Of a stretch of 64,000 nucleotides of DNA, positions 11,036 through 23,100 are shown piece after piece. Below the pieces are notes generated by a model. The model was given only the letters and a program-made list of their open reading frames with translations. It had not been told where the DNA came from and made no database searches. Origin of the DNA: Monarcha castaneiventris obscurior (Eukaryota; Chordata; Aves; Passeriformes; Monarchidae). Every line of letters begins with the position of its first letter. Position 1 is the first letter of the stretch. Position numbers and translations under genes: made by a program. The DNA lies in the NCBI GenBank assembly GCA_026261815.1, contig JAMPIT010000269.1, positions 496,001 through 560,000 on the forward strand. The letters are read 5' to 3'.

Positions 11036-13940
11036 GGCTGCCCCATCGCTCCCCATCCCCGCACCGGCATCCGTGCCACCGCACCCCCTGCCCGTCACCG
11101 TGGGCACCCCGGGGGCACCGGAGGGGCCCGGGCTGCTGCCAGGTAGGTGCTGCCAGCCCTGCCTGTGCCGCACGCAGGTGGCAGCGCGCTGCCCGTGTCC
11201 CTGGCTGCCGTCCTAAGCCCTTGGCCCCGGGGTGAGCTTTTAATTACATCAAGGTATTTGAAGCCGGTTCCTGGCGCTGGGTAAACAGGAGTCCCGGGCA
11301 CGTGGAGGGGAGGGGAGGGTGGCACAGGATGGGCACCGTGCCCCCGCCACCGGGGCTTGCCGGGACGGCTCGTCCTCCCCCGGGGCGGGCAGGAGGGATG
11401 CGGGGACGGCAGCATCCGGCAGCATCCCTCAGCTCCGGCTCCTCCCGCGGCTCCCCCGGCATCGCCCCGCCGTGCCCGGGGCATGGGGGGCACCGCCAGA
11501 GGTGGGTCGGGCTGCGGCATCCATCCCGCGGTCCCCCTTCTGATGGGGACGAGCCGCTTCTTCTCCTGGCTCCGTCCGTCCCGAGCTGCCCCTTGAGGGC
11601 GTGCAGGGCCCGGGGAAGGGAAGAGCTGCGCTGGGCAGTGTCGGGGAGCGGCTCGGGGGTGTCGGGGAGCGGCTCGGGGGTGTCGGGGAGCAGCCCCAGC
11701 TCCCCGGGGGGGGGAGCGGCTCGTCCGTGCCCGGCAGCGAAGGGAGCGGGATTAGCGATGCTTACTCACCTCCGCGGGGAAAAGCGGGAGATTAGGGTCG
11801 GGAGAAGTGTCCGACCCTGAGGCGGCGGGGCCGGACGGGGCCGCTCGGGCTGTCCGGGACCGGCACCGGCACCGGGGTGTTTGCCCAGGCCCCGCCGTAC
11901 CGGCAGCCCGAGCTGGAGGGGAGCGCAGGCTGCCAGAGCAGTTGGGCTGTGGCCCTAATTCCCAGAAAGCTGCTCGTGTGGGAGTGAGTGTCCTCCCGTG
12001 CCCTCCGCTCCGCCGCAGCCTCCAGACTCCTGAAGGTTTGACGTGGGGTGTTTTTTTTCCTTTTTTTTTTTTTTTTTCCCCTTTTTTTTGTGTTTTTTTA
12101 TTTAAGCGCCGGGTGCAGATTAACAAAAGCTCTCGCGGCCATCGCGCCCGGCGCTGGGCACTGGGGGGAGGGATCGGGGCTGCTTCCTCTGCCCTGCGCC
12201 CTCAGCTTCCTCACCTGCGCCGCGGTGGAGGCAGGTAGGTGCGTGCCGGGCTCCGTGCCGGGGCTGGGAGGAGGAAGGAGGAGGAGGAGGAGGAAGGAGG
12301 AGGAGGAGGAAGAGGAAGGGCTGTGGTTCTGTGTAAGCGTAGTGGACTCCGGGCAAGCCGGAGCGGGGATCCATTTTGCATGTGGAAAAAAGGCTGGATT
12401 TTGGGGTTCTTTCCCCAAGCTTGTGGGTTTGGGGGTGCAGAGCTCGCTCCTGGAGGGGCCGGAGGTGCCCTGGTCCAAGGAGGGGCTGTGGGCACCGGGA
12501 CAGGGCTGGCAGGGTCCTGGGCTGCTGGAACATCAGCAGGGAGGGTAGGTTGGGATAGCAGGACCCCCACCCATCCCTTTCCCCAGTGCTGGATCCCCCC
12601 GGGAATCCCTCACGGGTCCCCACAACCCCAGGGGACCCCGAGGGGACAGTGCCCCACATCCTCCCATCGTCCCCCCGTGCCCTGGTCTGGAGCAGGGCAG
12701 GGATGCCAAGGGCCCTAATTCGGGTGTTTCTGGCCTCCCCCGGCGGCGTTTTGGCTCTCTCTGGTCGTCCCTCTGCTCGCCCTCCTGTTTGGGGGAAAAA
12801 AACAGGGATTTGGGAGCTCTGTGCGGAGCCACCAAGGCAGAACCCCCCCTCGGGGGATCTCTCCCGGCTGGCACGACTCAAACTCAGCCCGGAACCCCCC
12901 CGAGATCACTCTGGGAACCCTCCGTGGGTCGTGCTGGGGCAGGCAGGGAGTGGAGGAACCCGCTCAGGGTGGGAGCAGGCGCGGATCCTGCTCCTGGCAT
13001 CGGGGGGGGGCTGTGGCCGAGCCCCAAACAGAGCGTCCCGCCCTGTGGCTACCCCGCGGGGGCTGTGCTGGCCCTGGGGAGGTTCCAGCAGGGCCTCGGG
13101 CTCCCTGGCACGCCGAGGGCAGCGTGGCGTGAGGAGGGGACAGTGCCATGGGATGCTGCCCCGGTGCATGGTGGGAAATTCCCTGTTGTCCCTCCATCAT
13201 CCTGATCCCTGCTCCTTGCCCCCAGCAGCGGCTGCCACGGACCCTCCTTGGGGCTTCCCACTCTCAGCGTGCTGTGTCCATAACCCTAACCCTGTCCCCT
13301 CTATCGCGACATTCCCGACACCCCCGGGCACCCCCTCCCGGAGCCACCTGGCCTCACCGGGACCCTGCGGACCCTTCCCCGGGGTCCCCTCCCGGCTGCC
13401 AGCTCCGTCCCAGCCCTTCCGGATCCATCATTGCTGAGGAACGGAGGGAGGGGAGCGGGAAGAGTTTTGTCTTTCAGCACCTTCTCATCGCAGGCAGGCG
13501 CGGGCTCTCCCTCGCCCCGAGCCCTGTCTGGGTCCCCTCCCTGTTCCCTGGCACCCACTGGGTGCAGCGAGCAGCACCCGGGCGCCGCGGCCCCCCAAAA
13601 CCCTCCCCTCCCGGGCGAGTAGGGCTCGGGGGGGGTCCCGCTATGGCTTGACCAGCGCTGGGGGTGGCATGGGACCACCCGGGCCGGCCGAGTGACCCCG
13701 GTGGCACCGGTGCCCCGAGCCGTGCCCAGCAAGGGTTAAAAGCTCCCAGCTCCCGGCTCCCAGCGGGACCAGACCGCAAGGAAGCTGCTGAGCTGGAGGC
13801 AGCCCGTGGTCGGTTCTTCGTGGCTCTGCCGGGCTCCCGCGGGCCCTTGGCCTGCCCTCACCCCTTCTCCCGTGCCCCCAGCCCGCCGGCCCCCCGCTGC
13901 CGAGCCGTGCCGAGCCGTGCCGGGCCAGCGGCGCTGAGGG
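11036..13940. other. intergenic DNA, no gene seen
   Basis: GC-rich DNA with a poly-T tract (12050-12100) and a GGA-rich tract (12270-12325). Many long overlapping frames exist on both strands without family resemblance. It may hold remote HR control elements; none is identifiable by eye apart from the D-box pair just downstream. Confidence 0.5.
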
Positions 13941-13944
13941 ATGC

Positions 13945-13995
13945 GGTTTATGTAAGGCGGGCACGTCCCGGGGACACAGGCGGGTTACATAAACC
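13945..13995. promoter_or_regulatory. inverted pair of D-box-like sites
   Basis: GGTTTATGTAA at 13945-13955 and its exact reverse complement TTACATAAACC at 13985-13995. Each contains TTATGTAA/TTACATAA, the PAR-bZIP (DBP/TEF/HLF) and NFIL3 consensus. They lie 29 bp apart, about 1.7 kb upstream of the HR upstream peptide. A regulatory role is inference. Confidence 0.45.
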
Positions 13996-14204
13996 CGCAC
14001 GGCGCTGCTGGCATCAGCAGCACCTCCCCGGGAGCCCGGGAACGGGGTGCCCACCTGGGTGACCCCCCTGGATGTGCCACTCCCTCTCCAGGGCTCGTCC
14101 GCAGGGGCGGGCGGGGGGTGCGGGTGGGTTTGGGGTCGGGGTGTCCTGGGGCTTGGGGTCCTGGGGCTTGGGGATGGAGTGGGGGGCACCCACAAGGTCC
14201 TGGC

Positions 14205-14875
14205 TTTTGCCTGGTGGGCTGCAGGGCACGGCTGGGATCTCTGTGATCCTGGTGGGCTGCAGGGCACGGCTGGGATCTCTGTGATCCTGGTGGGCACGGC
14301 TGGCATGGGTGTGATCCTAGTGGGCACAGCTGGGATCTCTGTGATCCTGGTGGGCACGGCTGGCATGGGTGTGATCCTGGTGGGCACAGCTGGGATCTCT
14401 GTGATCCTGGTGGGCACAGCTGGGATCTTTGTGATCCTGGTGGGCACAGCTGGGATCTCTGTGATCCTGGTGGGCACGGCTGGCATGAGTGTGATCCTGG
14501 TGGGCACAGCTGGGATCTCTGTGATCCTGGTTGGCACGGCTGGCATGAGTGTGATCCTGGTGGGCACAGCTGGGATCTCTGTGATCCTGGTGGGCACAGC
14601 TGGGATCTTTGTGATCCTGGTGGGCACAGCTGGGATCTCTGTGATCCTGGTGGGCACGGCTGGCATGAGTGTGATCCTGGTGGGCACAGCTGGGATCTCT
14701 GTGATCCTGGTTGGCACGGCTGGCATGGGTGTGATCCTGGTGGGTTGCGGGGCACGGCTGGCATGGGTATGATCCTGGTGGGCACGGCTGGGATCGGTGG
14801 GCACAGCTGGGATCTCTGTGATCCTCGTGGGCACGGCTGGGATCTCTGTGATCCTCGTGGGCTGCAGGGCACCGG
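14205..14875. repeat. 30/60-bp minisatellite upstream of HR
   Basis: About 20 units of GTGATCCTGGTGGGCACAGC plus TGGGATCTCT or TGGCATGAGT. The two variants alternate, so a 60-bp higher-order unit is visible. The multiple-of-three length gives stop-free frames on both strands. Confidence 0.96.
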
Positions 14876-15269
14876 CGAGTGGCCCCGGGCACTCCCTCCT
14901 CATGCCCGCCCAGGGTGGCACCATCAGGGTGCTGTCACAGCACCCCTGTGCCCCACACGGCCCCTCTGCACCCCTTGGGGCACATCCTGCTCTTCCCACC
15001 CGGCTGCTGCGGGCTCTGCAGGGAGGCAGAGGAGCTCTGCCTTCATCGCAGGAGGAGGGATGGGCACGGCTCCGGACCGCGGCTTGTGGCCAGATCGCCA
15101 CCTTTGGCCAAAGCCCAAGGGGTTTGGGGTCCTGTGGGCTCCCATCCCATAGGATGGCCCCACGCTCCACGCCGGACATGCCCCCAGCAGCTCCCCAGCA
15201 CCAGGACAGGGACTTTTGGCCCATCCCGATGTTTCTCCCATTCCAGTTTCGCCCGGAGCGGGCGGCTGG

Positions 15270-15300
15270 AGCCTTTCATTGGTGACGGGGCGGCATTGGC
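15270..15300 (+). promoter_or_regulatory. candidate HR promoter boxes
   Basis: Two inverted CCAAT boxes (CATTGG) flank a GGGGCGG GC box, in GC-rich DNA about 380 bp upstream of the conserved upstream peptide. No TATA box is visible. The transcription start is not determined. Confidence 0.3.
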
Positions 15301-15672
15301 GAACAAAGGGCGCTTTCTTCACCCGCACGGGGCAGAGCAACACCTGCCCGCCTTGGCACCGCCGCCGATGCCCCCGGGGCTGGGCGGCACCGCCGGCACC
15401 GCGCCGATTCCCGGTTCCCGGGCGTCAGCAGCCCCAGCATCCCTCCCGCTCGCCCAGTCGCTGCCGGAGCCGGCGGAGGCTGCACGCTCGTGGGGAGCAG
15501 AGCCGCTGCCACCGCCTCGTCCCGCCAGGATGCTCAAGGCTGCCTAAAACCGGGGGAAGGTCCCGTTCCTGCTGCCGGTGCTCCCTGGGTACCCCCGTCC
15601 CTGAAGCCCAACTCGCCGGGACCCCCAGCTCGTAGGACGATAGGCAGGAGGAGCACGGAGCCTCCCAAACCA

Positions 15673-15786
15673 ATGGATCAAAAACTCCAGCTCCAGCAGG
15701 CGGAGAAGAACATCCCCAGGGCCGCCCGGGCGGCTTTCTGCCTCCTCCAGATCCCGGAGCCGGACCCTTTCAGCCTGTGGGTTTAG
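15673..15786 (+). CDS. HRURF: conserved uORF peptide of HR (U2HR ortholog), 37 aa
   Basis: ATG at 15673 opens a 37-codon frame ending in TAG. Its C-terminus CLLQIPEPDPFSLWV aligns with the human U2HR/HRURF peptide ending (ILQIPESDPSNLRP); the middle is basic in both. Length is close to the human 34 residues. In human this uORF represses HR translation, and mutations in it cause Marie Unna hypotrichosis. It implies a 5' non-coding HR exon here. A plausible donor is CAG/GTAGCT at 15884/15885, with the next acceptor GCAG at 16963. The N-terminal half is poorly conserved. Another in-frame ATG at 15490 exists, but 15673 matches the human start region. Confidence 0.85.
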   Translation: MDQKLQLQQAEKNIPRAARAAFCLLQIPEPDPFSLWV

Positions 15787-16998
15787 GTGCTCCCGCCCGC
15801 CCGGCTTCGCCTCTCCGGGATCCGGTGTCACCGGCGGAGATCCCCGCTCGTCCTCGGCACTGGGGTCCCTGATGGACCCTCCAGGTAGCTGTGGGGCACT
15901 GGGGATGCTCGGAGAGCAGCGGCAGCGGCTCCGTGTGCTCCGGATGGGATGAAGGACAGGGGACAATGTCACCCTGGGGCAGCCGGGGGGATGGCAGGGG
16001 CTGGGGCAGCTTCGGGGCAGCGGTGAGATGTGCTGGGGGAATTTCCTGAAATGGGGCTGGGTGGGAGAGCTTGGATGGATCGTGCGTCTTGGAGGGATGG
16101 GCTGGGTGTCCCCAGGGTGTCCCTGCGCCCCACGGTGCCCCGGCTCGGACGGGGTGGCCCCGGGATGCTTCCCTGAGCAGCGTGGGAATGGGGACTTTGG
16201 GAAGTCCTCTTGGGAAGAGGATGTGACGGGAACGGGCGGCTTTGGGACACAAGCTCCTGTCCCCACCCTGCTCCTGCCCTCATCCCGGGGCTGGGAGCAG
16301 GGCTGGGAGCTGGGGGACCTCGGCTCCGTCCCCCTGGGCTGCTCCAGCTGCCGGGCAGGGAGGGAGGGCTGAGGGGCACGGGGGGCACGGGGAAAGGATG
16401 CGACCGCCGGCGCTGCCAGCTCTGGCTCCGCATCCCTCATCTGCGTGTGGCCCGGGTCCCGGAGGAGGGTTAATCCTACAAATCTCCGCAGGCATTTCTC
16501 CCAGGAGGGGCCCCCCTGGGAAGCGGGGAGCTCCCCCCTCGCTGGGAGCCCTCCTGGGAAGCGCAGCCCAGCCCTGGCCGGAGGCAAATACCTGCGCGGG
16601 GCACGGCCTCCCCACGCTGGGTGCCAGCGGCCGGGCGCGGGGCCAGGCTGGGTGCGGAGGGACTGGTGGGCGCGAGGTGCGTCCCGGCCGCCAGCCCCGC
16701 CGGGATGGGCGCAGGAGGGCCGGGATGGGACGGGGCCACACGCCCCAGACACGTGCCCGCCAGCATCGTGCATCCCGACGGACGCCGCGGGGCACGGGAG
16801 CCGGGGATCCCCCGGCCATGCCGGGGAGCCTCCCATGGAACGCGGGAGGGTGGAGCTGGGGGGGTTGAAGGCAGCCCCCAGCACCCCCGAGCATCCCCGT
16901 GCCTCAGTTTCCCCCGGCAGGGCTCGGCGCTGCTCCCCGCTCATGTCCCTCTCCCTGCCCGCAGGGTCCGGCCTGCCCGGGACGGCGCTGAGCACCAC

Positions 16999-17175
16999 AT
17001 GAGTGTCGGAGCAGCATGGCCAGCGACGCGAGGATGGGGGAGACCCCGCCGCGGTGGAGAAGAGCCCCGGAGGCAGCGCAGGACTCCCGGGGGATGGAGA
17101 GCAGCGGGATGCTTTTATCCCGAAGCGCCGCTGCCGACCTGGGACTCCCGGGCTACCCGGAGCCCGCCAAGCTGA
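16999..17175 (+). other. second uORF overlapping the HR start
   Basis: ATG at 16999 opens a 58-residue frame ending in TAG or TGA at 17175. It overlaps both candidate HR start codons (17016 and 17094) in another frame, and lies within the presumed exon starting at 16964. If transcribed it would compete with HR initiation. No homology is recognised. Confidence 0.4.
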
Positions 17176-20100
17176 GCTACGCCATGGAGAAAGGATGTCC
17201 CTGGAGGGGCTCCGAGGGATGTTTAGGACCCGTCCGGGAGCTCGCCGGTGGCCGGTTGGGCTGCCCGTACCCACCGGCCCCGCCGTGCCTGCGGGATTCC
17301 CTGTGCCGCCCCAAGGACGGAGCCGAGCTCCCCCCGCTGCTGCCACCCAGGAACGGGCAACCCAAAGGGGGCTGGGGGGAGCCCTGCAAGGAGCGCCCGG
17401 GGCCGCGCTGGGCCGAGGCCGTGCTGGCCCCGCTGGCCCTCTACAGCCACGCGTACCACCGCTACCCGCTGCCCGTGGCGGGGCTGGACGCGCAGCACCC
17501 CGGCACCGCCGGCAAACCCCGCAGCTCGCCGGGGGACGCGGCCGGAGACCCCCCGGCTTTCCGCCACTGCCCCTTCCTCGTGGAGGCCAAGCACAGCCCC
17601 TTCCTCCTGTCCTCGCTGCTGCCCTCCGGACCCCCGGCTGAGCCCTCGTTTGGGGGCGCGGAGGGGCCGGGGGCGATGGGGGACGGGCGGTTCGCAGGCC
17701 TGGACTGGCGGCTGGGCTCCTACGCGCCCGCCTGGGGACAGCCCCTCTACCTGGGGGTCCCGCCGAGGTGCAAGGCGGCTCTGACCCCCTTCGACGACTG
17801 CTCCAGCTCAGGGAACAAGGTAGGACACCCTGGAAAAGCTCCGGCGCGGGGATGCTCGGGGGTCCCCGGTGCTCCCCGGAGGTGCCAGCGGCTCCAGCCT
17901 CACCCGAACCCGGCTGGGAGCGGCGGGTTGCGAAAGGCGAGGTTGGCACCGCACCCAGCGCAGGGCCGGGCAGCACCCCCGAGAGGGGCACGACCCCCTG
18001 GTTCCCCCCGCGGCTCGGCAGGGGGATCCCAGCCCCCTCCGAGCGCCGGGAGGACGCCGCGCTGGGGCGATGCTGCTCTCCGCGGTGCCCCTGCGGGTGA
18101 TGCCACCCCCGGGCTGAGTCACGGAGCCTCGGCACGGGGGCGGCGGGAGGCAGCGCTGCCAGTCCTGGGCGCGCCCGTCGCACCCCGCGCCGCTGCAGCG
18201 GCTCCCCATTCCTTTCCCACGCTGGCAGCGGGGGACGCGGGCACCGCAGAACACCGGGAAGCACCGGGAAGCACCGGGAAGCACCAGGCGGCGGGGGGAG
18301 GGTGGGGAAACTGAGGCAGGGCCGCGGGATGCTCCCCATCACCCCCTCGCAGGGATGTGGGTGACAGAAGCCGGGGACCCACACCTTGGGGTCTGCTCCC
18401 TTCCAACCCCTCTGCTCTGCCCCTTTCCAGGAGTTTTACGCGAAAAAAGAACCCGGCTTCCACCCCTCGACCAAGAACCACGCGGCGCCGCAGCTGCTGG
18501 GCAAGAGCCAGGCAGGGCAGGACAGAGAAGGGGAAGCGGAGCCGGCGGTGCCGGAGCTGCCCGGAGCCCCGTGGAGGGATGGCCGGGCCGGGGGCAGCTC
18601 GGCGGTGCCCGCTCCTCACCCCCGCACGCCTCCCCCCAGCTCCGGCCACCCCCTTTTCCTCCTGCAGCCCGGCTCGGGGGGTTGCAGGGGGCCCTGGGTG
18701 GGCTCACGGCCCCACGGCGCCGATTTTTCCATGGACGCCGGGCCGGGCCGGCCCTCGGAGGCCAAAGATGAGCGCCTGGGCTACCAAAGCGCCCAGCCCG
18801 GCTCGCCCCCGGCGTGCGGGGAGCCCAACCCCTCGGCTCTGCTCTCGGACGGGCACTACCCAGCGGCTCTCGCCAAGCCGGAGCCCCCCCCGAGCTGTCT
18901 GTGCCCCACCCCGGGCTGCGATGGGTGCCCGGGGGTGGGCTGCGGGGTGCCCAACCCCTTCGAGCCCACCCTGGGCATGCCCGGGGGGCGTTTTTCGTGC
19001 CCCCCCAGCAACCACACCAAGCTGAAGAAGACGTGGCTGACGCGGCACTCGGAGCAGTCGCTGCCCCGCTCCAAAGCTCCCCGGCGGGATGGGGGTCCCG
19101 AGCCCCCCGGGGATGGCAAGCGCTCGGCCAAACGCCCCCACGGCACCGCCGACGGCCCCCGAGCCACCGGCGAGGGCGCCGGGGCTGCCAAGAGGGGCAC
19201 CAAGGCCACCGTGTGCCCGGGTGATGGCACGGAGAGCGCGGGGGAGCCGGAGGAGAGGAGGATGGAGCTGGGAGACGGAGGTGAGGATGCGCAGGGTGCG
19301 CAGCGGGGCCGCGGAGAGGGCGGGGGCAGCGCCCGATCCCAAGGGAACTTCGCATCCCGGTTCCCGGCGCCCACAGCACGAGTTGGGAACACGCGTGGGC
19401 TGCGGAACCTGCTGCTCTGGGGTTTTTCCCGGCGTGACTGGGTCTGGCAGCCATTCCCAGGGATGGAAATGCACCTTTGGGGCGGCGTGGCACCCTCGGG
19501 TGGATGCCCAGGGGGTGGGAATGCACCTTTGGGGCGGCGTGGCACCCTCGGGTGGATGCCCAGGAGGTGGGAATTCACCTTTGGGGCGGCGTGGCACCCT
19601 CGGGTGGGATTCCCGGGAGTGGGAATGCACCTTTGGGGCGGCGTGGCACCCTCGGGTGGGATTCCCGGGGGTTGGCAGTGCTGTGGCCGGCTCGGTGACT
19701 CCTCGGGGAGGTTTTGGCATCCGAGCCCTGACCCGTGCCGAGCTCCAGCCCTACTTTCCAGCCCTACTTTGTGGCCCAGTTTCCAGCCCCCGCCGCAGCG
19801 TGCCGGCCATGGGAATCCCAGAATCCCGGAATGGTTTGGGTTGGAAGGGACCTCAAAGCCCATCCCCATTCCAACCCCCTACCAGGGACACCTTCCACCA
19901 TCCCAGCTTGCTCCTAGCCCCATCCAGCCCGGCCTCGGGCACTTCCAGTCCCTCCCAGCGGGTGTGGATGGGGTTCCAGGGTATCCCCCAAGCATTTCCC
20001 GTGTCCCCAGAGCCGCCGAGCCGCGCCGGGGAGCCGCGGTGCCTGCAGAGCCTCCCCTGCACCGCGCTGCCCCCGAGCATCCCCCGCTGCTGTGCCTGCG

Positions 20101-23100
20101 CCCCCCGAGCCGGGGGGGACCCCGAGGGCGAGGAGGAGGAGGAGGAGGAGCCCCCCGAGAGCACCTGCAGGCTGATGCATTTCCGCAGGTGAGCCCCGAG
20201 GGGAGCTCACAGGGTGTGGCAGGGGGGAAAGGAGCACCCCTTTCTTTGGAATATCCCTTTCTGTTACCCCGTTTCCGAGTATTTCCTTCCTGGCACCCCA
20301 ATCCTGAGCATCTCCTCTTTAGGATATCCCCTCTTCACCCCACTTTGGGGCATCCCCTCTTCACCCCACTTTGGGGTATCCCCTCCTGTCACCCCTCGTT
20401 GGGACATCTTCTCCATCACCCCACATCACAACACCCTCTCCCATCACCCTATTTTGGAGCATCCTCTCCCTTCACTCCTCTTTAGAAGATCCCCTCCCTT
20501 CACCCCACTTTTGACCATCCTTTCCTTGCCCTGCCACCTCCTAGCACCCTCTCCCTGCCTGCCTCTAGCACCCCCATTTTTCGCCTCTTGTCTCATCACC
20601 CCATTTTGAGCACCCCCCGACTCTGAGCACCCTCCTGTCCCCTCTCCCCGCAGGTTCGCCCTGGGGGACAACGGCGAGCTGAGCGTCGATGGCCTCTGCA
20701 CCCTGGGGGAAGCCGAGGGCGAGCTGCTGGAAGCGGCCGGCCCCGAGCTGGGGGGCAGGAATGTGGGGGGCAGGAATGTGGGGGGCAGGAATGTGGGGAG
20801 CAGCCTCTGCCTGGCCAAATACCTGCTGGGGGTCCTGGGGGATCCCTTCTGCGACGCCGTCCGCAGGGACAGGGACGCGTGGCCGGGAGCCCCCGGAGGG
20901 CCCGAGGGTAAGCAGGGACCAGGGTGAGGGTGGAACTGGGGGATACTGGGGGTACTGGGAGACTCAGGCTGTGCTTCCCGCAGGGGTGACGGGCTGGAGG
21001 CGGGGGGAAGGAGCCCCCCAGCTCTGCGACGCCTGCCAGCGTGGCTTCTTCAACTCCCACTGGAGCTGCGCCAGATGTGGCTTCCAGCTGTGCCCCGACT
21101 GCCACCGCAGCAGGAAAGAGGACAAACACCCCGGTATGGGGATGGGGATGGGTGGAAAGGGGGTGTCAGCCTTTTTGGGCTGGGGCCAGCGGGGACAAAC
21201 TCAGCCTCTCTGTGGCACAGAGGGTCCGGAGCAGCCCCCTGAGTGCACCCCCGGGCGGCACCACCACGTTTCATCGCTGGTCCCCACGCAGTTCGTCCCC
21301 ACCTGTGGTGAGTGCATCCCCCAGCCCCCAAAAACACCCTCTACCCACTGCTGGGGAGGGGGCTGACACCCCCATTTCCATCCATCCCCAGTGCTGACCC
21401 GGCTCTGGAAGCTCCTGCACGAGCTCAGGGTCAAGTTTGGCATCGAGTCGCGCTGTCCCTGTGGGGAGGGGGCTGCGGAGCAGAGCCTGGAGGAGCCCCC
21501 GGGCAGGCAGGTACGGGCTGGGGGGGCTCTGCATGATGGGGGGAGGGAAAAGGGGGTGCAGGAGGACCCCAACCCCTGCACAGGGCGTGTCTGGGGGGCT
21601 GGGATGTGGCTCCCACCCGCTCCGGGGGTGTTTCAGGAGCCGCCGGGTGCCGCCGTGCCCCCCCTGCCACCCCGCAGCCGCTGCCCAGCCGACCCCGCCC
21701 GGCCCATCAAGGAAGGTAGGGCCGGCTGCGACCCCCCCGCCGCGGGCACGGCCTCGCTCCGGGGGGGTCAAGGATGCTGCACCCCCTCCCCCTTCCCCTT
21801 TTTGGGGTGCTGGCTGAGGGGTGAGGCTCAGAGGGCAACCCTGAGCGTGTTCTCTCTCCCCCCTCCAGCAGAGAGCCCCGAGGGGGGGCCGCCGTCCCCG
21901 GGGCAGCCCCCGGCGAGGGGGGGGGCCGTGCAGACCACCACCCTCTGCGACCTGCTGGCCTCCACCGCCGTGAAGCTGTGCCTGGGGCAGGATGGGGTCC
22001 GCATGGCTTTCGCCCCCGTGGCGCCCGCCCTGCCCAGCGTGAGTCCCGCGGCCACCCCCTCACCCCCGGCCCTGCTGCCCACCCCACTTCTGTGGGGGCT
22101 TGGGGGGTCTCAGCGTGGGCTGAGGGGGTCCCCAATTGCGTCCTACCCTAGGATAATCGGCTGACCAGCATCCTGGACAGCATCATCGCCCGCGTGGTGG
22201 AGAAGAAGATCCAGGAGAGGCAGGCGGGGGTCGAGCTGAGCCCCCCCAGCCCCCCGGAGCCCGGCGAGTCCCACTGCACCCTGGCCCCCAGCGGGCTGCT
22301 CTGGCTGCACGACCCCGGCCACGCCAGCAACTACAAATTGTTCCAGGAGCACTGGCGGCAGGGCCAGGTGAGCCCCCCATCCATTGTGGGGGGACAGCCG
22401 GGAGTCCCCCAGGCAGCGACCCCACTGATCCCCGGCTGCCCCGGCAGCCTGTGCTGGTTTCAGGGCTGCAGAAGAGGCTGGAGGGGCGGCTGTGGGCGCC
22501 CGAATCCTTCCGGCCTTCGAGGGGGGAGGAGGAGGAGGAGGTGGAGGCGGTGAATCTGCGGGCAGCGGGGAGCAGAGTCCGGATGAGCAGCCGGCAGTTT
22601 TGGGATGGTTTTGCCGCCAGCACAGGTGAGGGGACGAGGAGTCTGTGGGGTCCTCGGTGTGATTTTTGGGGTGAGGAGTGAAGAGAGCCAGGCTGGGCAT
22701 CCCCGATGTGAGCCGTTCTCCCTCCCGCAGCATCCCCGGAGCAGGAGCAGAGCAGCGGGGAGCTGCTGATGCTGGAGAGAGGCTTTGGGGACATGGAGCT
22801 GAGCCGGTGGGTGCCAGCACAGGGGTGGCATCACCCCGGGGCTGGGGCAGCGGGGCTCGGTGAGGTTGGGGAGCTCCCCGAGAGTCACCAAACCCCCTCC
22901 CTGTGCCACAGGGCCACCAACCTGCGGGCCAGCTTGCCCCTGCCCGAGTACTGCGGGGCCAGCGGCCGCCTCAATCTGGCTACCTACCTGCGGGGCCAGC
23001 GGGGCCGGCGCTGGCTGCGCCCGCGAGTCCGCGTGGCCTACGGTGAGTGCGGGACCGGGGATTCGGGGGGGGCACCGATGGCCGATGCCCGCCGCTCACC

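Noticed and set aside
10451..11146. RETEAEHLREL repeat frame that looks like a coiled-coil protein
   Set aside because: Created by a 33-bp non-coding array; the opposite strand is equally open and no flanking exon signals fit.
13275..13295. Interstitial telomere repeat TAACCCTAACCC
   Set aside because: Only two units; expected by chance and not an array.
15544..18384. 946-codon minus-strand open frame across the HR 5' region
   Set aside because: It is antisense to HR exon 1 and its 5' region, has no recognisable domain, and GC-rich DNA has few stop codons. A shadow frame.
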